From Setaria digitata (Eukaryota; Nematoda; Chromadorea; Rhabditida; Setariidae), in NCBI GenBank assembly GCA_003640385.1, contig RCAB01000929.1:1-12248 (forward strand): a stretch of DNA of 12,248 nucleotides, given 5' to 3'. Position numbers and translations under genes: made by a program. Positions 7,271-12,248 of the stretch are shown here, piece by piece (positions within the stretch are counted from its first letter, which is position 1; each line of letters starts with the position of its first letter). The notes beneath the pieces are model-generated. The model did no database searches. It saw only the letters and a list, made by a program, of their open reading frames with translations, and was not told the origin of the DNA.

Positions 7271-7372
7271 ATGAGAGGACGAGAGGAGAGGGGGAGGGGA
7301 AGTGACAAAATGGAAGGGAGGAGGTATGAGAGGAGGAAGAGACGGAGGGTAAGGGAAGAGGTGGCACAAAGC
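7271..7372 (+). repeat. GA-rich purine tract
   Basis: About 100 bases of GAGG/GGAG words with few pyrimidines. Reading frames across it on both strands are low-complexity by-products. Confidence 0.75.
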
Positions 7373-7403
7373 TCACTGGAGGGAATTGTTTTGTTAGGCC
7401 AAT

Positions 7404-7511
7404 GCTGTGGTAGTAGCAGCACTGGTGTTTGCAGCTGCAGCTGTAGCTGTAGTAGTTGGATGCAGCAGCGCTGCAGCAGCAGTAGCAGTAGAAGTAGCAG
7501 TAATAATAGTA
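7404..7511 (+). repeat. Degenerate TAG/CAG trinucleotide array
   Basis: GTAGTAGCAGC, GCAGCTGCAGCTG and GCAGCAGCGCTGCAGCAGC words fill about 110 bases. Frames yield Ser/Cys or Tyr/Cys runs, which I treat as non-coding. CAG/CTG stretches can fold into hairpins. Confidence 0.8.
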
Positions 7512-7616
7512 AAAGTTGGTAGTATTGGCTGGATATGATAGAATGACAAAAAGATAAACTACAAGATGGTTTGTTTGGAAATGTTTACCTCTTGCGTTTC
7601 GAATTAAATAAATGCC

Positions 7617-7890
7617 ACTGCTACAGCTACTCATTACAATTACTACTTGCAACTGCTACCACATGTAAAATGCTGCTTCTGATGCTGATTTTCTACTAGC
7701 TACTACTACTGCTACTACTACTACTGCTACTACTACTACTACTACTACTGCTACTACTACTACTACTACTATTAATATTGCAACTATTGCAGCAGTAACT
7801 GTGTACCTTATTACTACTACAGACTACTGCTATGACGAGTGCAGCAGAGGGTAGCAGCAGCTGCAGCAACCACAATTCGCTACAATCATT
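7617..7890 (+). repeat. CTA/CTG trinucleotide array, reverse orientation
   Basis: The core at 7700-7771 is 24 near-perfect CTA units with CTG interruptions; degenerate units flank it on both sides. Its words are the reverse complement of the TAG/CAG array at 7404-7511. The array flips back to GCAGCAG/TAGCAGC between 7841 and 7870. Confidence 0.85.
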
Positions 7891-8075
7891 ACTATTACTA
7901 CTGCGACATTTAAAGATGCAAATATTATTTGTCTTAATTTTACCGGAAATTTGTGTCATATTTAAAGTAAATAAATTGGCAAATTTGTCGCGTATCAATT
8001 TCAAATCTGAAACTTTTTTAAGCGTTTATTTTTCCCAATTTTCAGATTTTCCATCTTTTGATTATTTTCAAAAAC

Positions 8076-8104
<29 letters not shown>
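8076..8104 (+). repeat. 29-base A run
   Basis: Uninterrupted A homopolymer immediately after an AAAAC word. Confidence 0.95.
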
Positions 8105-8106
<2 letters not shown>

Positions 8107-8527
8107 AAAGAAATTTATCCATTTTTTGTATTTGTTTTTTTCTTTTTTTTGTCTTCTATTTAAGAATGTGGTCTTTTTAAAACAATCTCTAATCAGTTTA
8201 TTACTTAATTGAAAGAGAGAATATGTCAGCAACGGATTTATGAAAAGAAATGAGATTATTCCACATTATTTTACAATTATTGTTAATTTCATCTATCGTT
8301 CTTGTTCCCGCAGATTTTTGAATAATCTTTTTTTGGATTTTATATTACGAATTAACACATTTTCAACTACCTTATTACTTTCTCACTACATTTAATCATT
8401 CTTTGGATTAATCATTTAATCAATCCAGGATTGTTTTCACCTTTTTCTTTTTTTTACTAAATAGCTACTGTACTACAGTTAGTCTATGATTCTGTAGAAT
8501 ATATTCATCCACACAAATAGCTTCATC
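8105..8527. other. Spacer without visible gene
   Basis: T-rich near 8115-8150 and otherwise unremarkable AT-rich sequence. I found no supportable ORF, RNA or repeat. Confidence 0.5.
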
Positions 8528-8535
8528 TCACGTGA
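8528..8535. promoter_or_regulatory. Palindromic E-box TCACGTGA
   Basis: TCACGTGA is a class of site bound by bHLH-Zip factors. Further ACGTG cores follow at about 8562, 8574 and 8624, giving four within 100 bases, next to a GT-rich patch. Confidence 0.35.
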
Positions 8536-8640
8536 ATGTAATTTGTATAAAAAAAAGAAAAACGTGAGCAAATACGTGTATCTGTGCGTGTGTGGGTGTA
8601 TGTGTTTGTTTATAAAAAAAAAAGTACGTGATATTCCGTG

Positions 8641-8750
8641 TTTGATAACTTTAAAGCATTCCGTAATATTTGATAATAACTTTGAAATTCTCCTTTGATA
8701 ACTATGAAACTTCTAGATGATGTTGCGTCTTTGATAGCTGTGAATTCAAA
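8641..8750 (+). repeat. Four degenerate TTTGATAACT repeats
   Basis: TTTGATA begins at 8641, 8669, 8694 and 8730. Copies 1 and 3 read TTTGATAACT, copy 2 TTTGATAATAACT and copy 4 TTTGATAGCT, each followed by (T/A/G)T(G/A)AA. The first two are also preceded by ATTCCGT. TGATAA is the GATA-factor core, so this may be a binding-site cluster. Confidence 0.6.
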
Positions 8751-8903
8751 ATTTAAGAATCGTAGGATTTTACCCTTCTTAATTAACTATGAAATAAGAC
8801 ATTAAATGGAAGGATGGATGATACAAGAGTTATTTAATTTTTTTTTTTTTTACCATCACATTATTTTGACTTCTCTTTCTTTCTTCGTGATTTTTTTTTT
8901 CAG

Positions 8904-9050
8904 TTCCAGTCTGCTAAAGGTAAAAATAAGGTGTGTATGGTGAAAGAGGTAGAGGGAAATGATATCGGTTTCCTCCAGGGATCGTTTCCTCTATTCCCGA
9001 TCTCGACGAAATTATTGATATTTCATGTATTTAGCAATTTTTGCACTTCT

Positions 9051-9086
<36 letters not shown>

Positions 9087-9098
9087 GAAAAAAAATAG
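8904..9098 (+). CDS. Possible exon, unknown product
   Basis: A strong acceptor (an 11-base T run then CAG) ends at 8903. The following frame is open for 64 codons to TAG at 9096-9098. It begins FQSAKGKNKVCMVKEVEGND and continues through GFLQGSFPLFPIS before entering the TA microsatellite. ATG 8937 could be a start behind a 33-base leader. The first 100 bases are GC-richer than their surroundings. However, the minus strand is also open across them (PWRKPISFPS), and no polyadenylation signal follows, so the call is tentative. Confidence 0.25.
9055..9083. repeat. TA microsatellite
   Basis: Twenty-nine bases of alternating A and T. Confidence 0.95.
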
Positions 9099-9113
9099 AG
9101 GAAACTATATATG

Positions 9114-9133
9114 AAAATATATGCATATATTTT
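9114..9133. repeat. Perfect 20-bp palindrome
   Basis: AAAATATATGCATATATTTT equals its own reverse complement. It lies 30 bases after the TA microsatellite and may derive from similar AT expansion. Confidence 0.85.
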
Positions 9134-9693
9134 TGATAATGAGTTTTTTTTTTTAGGCAGTTGATTTTCCTTATTGTAATGTAATTTAATGAAAAAAAAA
9201 AAAAAAAANAAAAGAAAAGAACAAGTCGAAATTTGTAATTAATGGAAAAAAAAAAAAGAAAAAGTCGATCCTGTTCTGTTTTTCCTTCCTTTTTTTGTTT
9301 AATATTTCGTACATAATGCCAACGATTAATGATGAAACTATACAGTACGATAAATGACGTATTTTACACACTGTTATCAAAGTTATCTGAAATGAAAAAT
9401 TAAACGTTAGGAATCTTAGCGATAATTTTGTCTTGTAAAAAAAAAAAAAAAATATTAATTAGGAGAAGAAAAATAATAGATAATTTTTCCTGGAAAGTGG
9501 TGACACATCCTTTTTCAAATTCTGCAAATGAAAAAAATACTAGCCAATCGTTCCAAATTCCCAAGTTTTTCATTTTTCGGTAGACAAAAAAAAAAAAAAA
9601 AAAAAAAAAGAAGGAAATTTTAATGATAATCTGTGAAAGTTTAAAATCGCTCAAAATTGCACCATTAGAGGTATAATCAACATACAATTTCAG
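9134..9693. other. Simple-sequence-rich non-coding stretch
   Basis: It holds several A runs (9192-9208 with an N at 9209, 9246-9256, 9438-9452, 9587-9609) separated by ordinary AT-rich DNA. Frames that read poly-Phe on the minus strand are by-products of these runs. Confidence 0.55.
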
Positions 9694-9741
9694 ATGTTGG
9701 TAAAATTTCGAAATGACATACAGTTTGTCCTAAAAATTTGA
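9694..9741 (+). CDS. Possible short last exon
   Basis: The acceptor ACAATTTCAG ends at 9693, directly followed by ATG. Only this frame is open, reading MLVKFRNDIQFVLKI to TGA at 9739-9741. No matching upstream exon or AATAAA was found, so it is likely chance. Confidence 0.12.
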   Translation: MLVKFRNDIQFVLKI

Positions 9742-10319
9742 CAACTTTTACTAATTTAACTTCTTCTTTCGTATTGTTATGATGTATTTGTAGATAGCTG
9801 TAAAAAGCTCTATCCGGTTTTACTGCTTCAAATTAATGACAATTTTGTCAACATCTTATACCATAAATTTAAACAGTACTGTTTTCTCTCTTTAAACTAG
9901 GTCTTACATTTGAAAAGAAAAAAAAAGGATATCATCCGGTCTTTTTCAAATATATTTCATTTTGGCTTCGTCTTCGGCAAAAATATTACTATCATCCATC
10001 ATCATTATCATTGTTATATCACTATTTTACATTCCTTTTTTTTTTTTTTTCCTTTCATTACATTACTTTTATTTTGCATCATCATCTTCACAGCAATAAT
10101 TTTATACCATCATTATCATGATTTCTTATTTCGCACTCCAACATTATAATTACTCTCATTTTACACTTTATCATTACATATCGCTAATATTATCATGAAT
10201 TTTTATCATCTTCATTACTTTGCCTCACGAAACGAAGAATCGAGAATTTCAACATCACAATAGTTTTTTTTTTTTGGCACAAACATGTTTAATTATCATA
10301 AACTAATATTACTGTATGA
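9742..10319. other. Non-coding stretch with degenerate CAT/ATC repeats
   Basis: From about 9983 to 10150 the plus strand is full of CATCATCATTATC and TCATCATCTTC words, an eroded trinucleotide tract. T runs interrupt it near 10038 and 10265. No gene is visible. Confidence 0.55.
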
Positions 10320-10451
10320 ATAAAATCTTATAAAGGCAACAAAAAATATGATAATGATCTGGTAAATACCGTGAAAATATCATTATATATATCATTTCCT
10401 GTTTACTGTTATTATGCTATGCTATGTTTATTCATTTTAGTGATTTGTTCC

Positions 10452-10477
10452 TTTTTTTTTTTTTTTTTTTTTTTTTT
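10452..10477 (+). repeat. 26-base T run
   Basis: Uninterrupted T homopolymer, 23 bases before the acceptor of the exon at 10502; it could act as a polypyrimidine tract. Confidence 0.95.
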
Positions 10478-10501
10478 AATTAAATATAAAATTATTTACA
10501 G

Positions 10502-10604
10502 AGTTAGTAGCTTTAACGTATCTGAAGTGCATAGAAATAGAAGAGGGATGAAATTTATAATTAATGCAAATGTAGAAAGATTGTTTTCCATTTTTCCCCC
10601 ATAA
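10502..10604 (+). CDS. Probable last exon of a plus-strand gene, unknown product
   Basis: The acceptor ATTATTTACAG ends at 10501. After one base completing a codon, the frame reads VSSFNVSEVHRNRRGMKF and then INANVERLFSIFPP to TAA at 10602-10604. AATAAA follows at 10647-10652, 43 bases after the stop. Of the plausible frames only this one is open. The composition is balanced compared with the T run upstream. The same frame stays open back to about 10320 through poly-Phe, which I take as intronic. The upstream exon should end in phase 2, but I could not place it. The family is unrecognised. Confidence 0.35.
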
Positions 10605-10926
10605 AAGAAGGAGGAGAAAAAAAAAAAAACGAAAATCTTTAAGTTTAATAAATAGTAATAACGTGGGAAGATAACATTAAAGATGCCAAAATATTTGAAT
10701 TAATCTGTAATAATTTTGAAAAAAAAAAAAAAAAAAGAATTTAAAAAATGTTTGCATGTATTTTCGATATTTGCATGTGTTTTATTTCAATTTTTTTTTT
10801 CTTGCATTAATTTTATTGATATATAGATGTTTTAAATGGAAGCCAAGCATTATATATATATATGCGTTATTTTTGTACGAACATTTTTTTTTTTTTTTTT
10901 TTGAAAAGATAATTTATCAGCACTGA
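10605..10926. other. AT-rich spacer with polyadenylation signal
   Basis: It holds AATAAA at 10647-10652, A runs at 10619-10629 and 10719-10736, a T run at 10884-10902 and a short TA run near 10851-10862. No gene is visible. Confidence 0.5.
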
Positions 10927-10994
10927 TTGCATTCAGTTAGATATTGATACTGATATATATCGGTATCATACACGTTTACACGCGCTGAATGCAA
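10927..10994. repeat. Inverted repeat with internal palindrome
   Basis: TTGCATTCAG (10927-10936) and CTGAATGCAA (10985-10994) are exact reverse complements. Between them, 10946-10967 forms an almost perfect palindrome GATAC-T-GATATATATC-G-GTATC in which the two odd bases would pair as G-U in RNA. Confidence 0.75.
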
Positions 10995-11027
10995 ACATAC
11001 GTGTACGAATAAACAAACATGCATTTA

Positions 11028-11199
11028 ACAGGAAACAAAAAGTGATCGTTATCATTTATGAACTTTTGCTGTGTAATGTTGTTTATCATAAGTGATAATG
11101 TTTCAGTACACAGATATATGTATGTGAATGATATGTATATATATATAAATGATAACGATCACTTACATATATATATAAAAGGTATGCCTTTGTTCCTGT
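11028..11199. mobile_element. MITE-like element with nested inverted repeats
   Basis: The ends ACAGGAAACAAA and TTTGTTCCTGT are inverted copies with one indel, each flanked by TA (11026-11027 and 11200-11201), as expected for Tc1/mariner-type insertion. Inside, AAGTGATCGTTATCATTTAT (11040-11059) has an exact 20-bp inverted copy at 11145-11164. A third, small hairpin TTATCA-TAAG-TGATAA lies at 11083-11098. There is no transposase, so if mobile it would be non-autonomous. The indel in the termini and a single copy in view keep this uncertain. Confidence 0.4.
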
Positions 11200-11228
11200 T
11201 ATTGTAATTTCATGTTAAATTTGAAAAA

Positions 11229-11229
<1 letters not shown>

Positions 11230-11265
<36 letters not shown>

Positions 11266-11273
11266 AGATAGAA
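11230..11273 (+). repeat. 44-base A run
   Basis: The longest homopolymer in the window, about 30 bases after the MITE-like element. It could be a retroposed tail or slippage expansion. Confidence 0.95.
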
Positions 11274-11460
11274 AGGTAAAAGTAGTCGTTACAATCTTTT
11301 GTTTTAAATGAATCTTACGAATAAAAATATTGGTAGGAAATGAATGAACCCAAATTTATTTGCTAACAAAAAAAGAAAACTTCACCTTTTTTTATTTTTT
11401 TTTTTTTAAAGCAAAATTTTGGTACATTTAAAAAAGGACGAACAAAGTGACGTTTCTTTT

Positions 11461-11524
11461 TCTTCCACTTCTTCTTCTTCATCAACATCTTCTTCTTCAT
11501 CTTCATTTTCGTCTTCTTCTTCTC
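11461..11524 (+). repeat. TTC/ATC trinucleotide tract
   Basis: TTC units with ATC, AAC, CAC and GTC variants. On the minus strand one frame reads a run of Glu and Asp with two Val and one Asn, then KETSLCSS. A TGA lies directly upstream in that frame and only a poor acceptor is present, so I treat it as a microsatellite. Confidence 0.7.
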
Positions 11525-11960
11525 AAAAAATCACTCACTGGTTTGTTTTAATATGAAATTGTCGTCTCTGTAATAAACTTTTCAATATGTTTATATATGA
11601 AAATCTTTCTTTCTTTTTCATTATTTATTTAAAATTATTTTTCTCCTTTTTCTCCTTTTTTTTTTTTGCTATTTGCAAATTTAATTTGCATTAGAAATTT
11701 ATTGATTGATTTTCTTTTCCTTAAAAAAATTTTCATTTCTTGTTTTTCCTATTTCTTTTTTATTTTCATTTTTCACCTTTTTTCCTTTTTCTTTTTTATA
11801 CATGAGCATTACCATTTTTCATAAAACTCTAAAAAAGGTATTTATATATATACATTCGCCTACTATGTAGGTGTGTTTTGTTGCTATGTGTTGACGATCG
11901 ATGATGAATGTTTTGAAAATAATGCATTGAAAGCAGTTTGGAAAACGACAATGTTATCAG
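11525..11960. other. T-rich non-coding stretch
   Basis: Dense TTTTC/CCTTTT words from about 11600 to 11800 and a small hairpin CCTAC-TAT-GTAGG at 11859-11871. No supportable gene is visible. Confidence 0.5.
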
Positions 11961-11961
11961 A

Positions 11962-12056
11962 ATGGCAATGCCAACGTCGTTGCTCAACCTTTGGCCTTTT
12001 AATTTTAAATCGATATTTTATAAAATATTAATTCCAGTTCCAGTAGTAGCAGTAGC
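11962..12056 (+). CDS. Doubtful exon reading into repeats
   Basis: TTATCAG is followed by AATGG, and the frame MAMPTSLLNLWPFNFKSIF then enters the trinucleotide repeat, giving Val/Ala/Thr runs. The first 35 codons look balanced and the TTATCAG/ATG layout imitates a trans-spliced start. The rest is repeat-derived, so this is probably not a gene. Confidence 0.12.
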
Positions 12057-12248
12057 AATAGCATTAGCAACAATAACAACAACAAGAACAACGGCAACAA
12101 CAACAACAACAACAACAATAACAGTAATAATAATAATAATAATGGTAATAATAATAAATAATAATAATGATGATAATAATAATAATGATAATATTAATAT
12201 TAATAATAATATCATGATAATGTTATAATAATATAATAATAATAATAT
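12039..12248 (+). repeat. TAG-CAG / AAC / AAT trinucleotide tract to the window end
   Basis: It begins with GTAGTAGCAGTAGC, passes into AAC units (about 12070-12120) and then AAT/GAT units to the end. The unit drifts from one side to the other, typical of an ageing compound microsatellite. It continues past the right edge. Confidence 0.9.

Noticed and set aside
7166..7652. Open frames of 118 and 131 codons on both strands
   Set aside because: Both come from an A run, a purine tract and CAG/TAG repeats, giving poly-Lys, Ser/Cys and Tyr/Cys runs.
7696..8212. Poly-Ser and poly-Lys open frames
   Set aside because: Direct translations of the CTA array and a 29-base A run.
9186..9687. Poly-Phe open frames on the minus strand
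   Set aside because: Created by A runs on the plus strand.
11459..11525. Acidic Glu/Asp-rich peptide on the minus strand
   Set aside because: An in-frame TGA lies directly upstream and only a poor acceptor is available; the variants fit microsatellite decay.
12018..12228. Thr/Ile/Asn-rich and Val/Ile/Leu-rich open frames
   Set aside because: Translations of AAC and AAT repeats without stops, not membrane proteins.

Overview
The window looks like AT-rich, intron-rich nuclear DNA from an animal, most likely a nematode and possibly a filarial one. That is inference from signal style, not from a recognised gene: 3' splice sites are short TTTCAG/TTTTAG types, 5' splice sites are GTAAGT-like, and candidate exons are short (80-170 bp). 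Some acceptors sit a few bases before an ATG with an in-frame stop between, as expected at spliced-leader trans-splice sites. Long A/T homopolymers and microsatellites are everywhere. There is no bacterial operon, rRNA, tRNA, CRISPR array, viral gene or transposase, and no protein could be assigned to a named family with confidence.

Layout. (1) 1-1344, minus strand: the 5' part of a multi-exon gene that runs off the left edge. Exons at 1322-1227, 1084-946 and 331-163 join in phase; a fourth at 719-642 is optional. The N-terminus holds a BC-box-like motif and a cullin-2-box-like motif, a spacing seen in VHL-box substrate receptors of CUL2 ubiquitin ligases such as the ZYG11/ZER1 group. (2) 1345-2600: AT-rich intergenic DNA between divergent genes. 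(3) 2587-3154, plus: a small exon with a perfect donor and a possible short last exon. (4) 3540-5169, plus: a GC-richer block with paired TGACGTGA sites, then a short two-exon model (3872-3935 joined to 4978-5081, 55 codons) with one hydrophobic segment and an AATAAA 83 bases after the stop. Its 1-kb intron carries a three-copy degenerate tandem repeat of about 107 bp. An antisense ORF competes with the first exon.

(5) 5200-8500: mostly non-coding, with purine-only blocks, long A runs and a dense patch of CAG/CTA trinucleotide repeats. (6) 8500-9100: ACGTG motifs, four degenerate copies of a TTTGATAACT unit and a possible exon. (7) 9100-10660: simple sequence plus a credible last exon at 10502-10604 followed by AATAAA. 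(8) 10920-11200: two neighbouring inverted-repeat structures, one resembling a 172-bp miniature inverted-repeat element with TA target duplication. (9) 11200-12248: a 44-base A run, a TTC tract and a terminal AAC/AAT trinucleotide tract.

The best-supported gene is the one on the left. The other gene models are splice-signal reconstructions that transcript data could easily revise. The two N bases (1455 and 9209) fall in a TA repeat and an A run, so they mark base-calling trouble, not biology.
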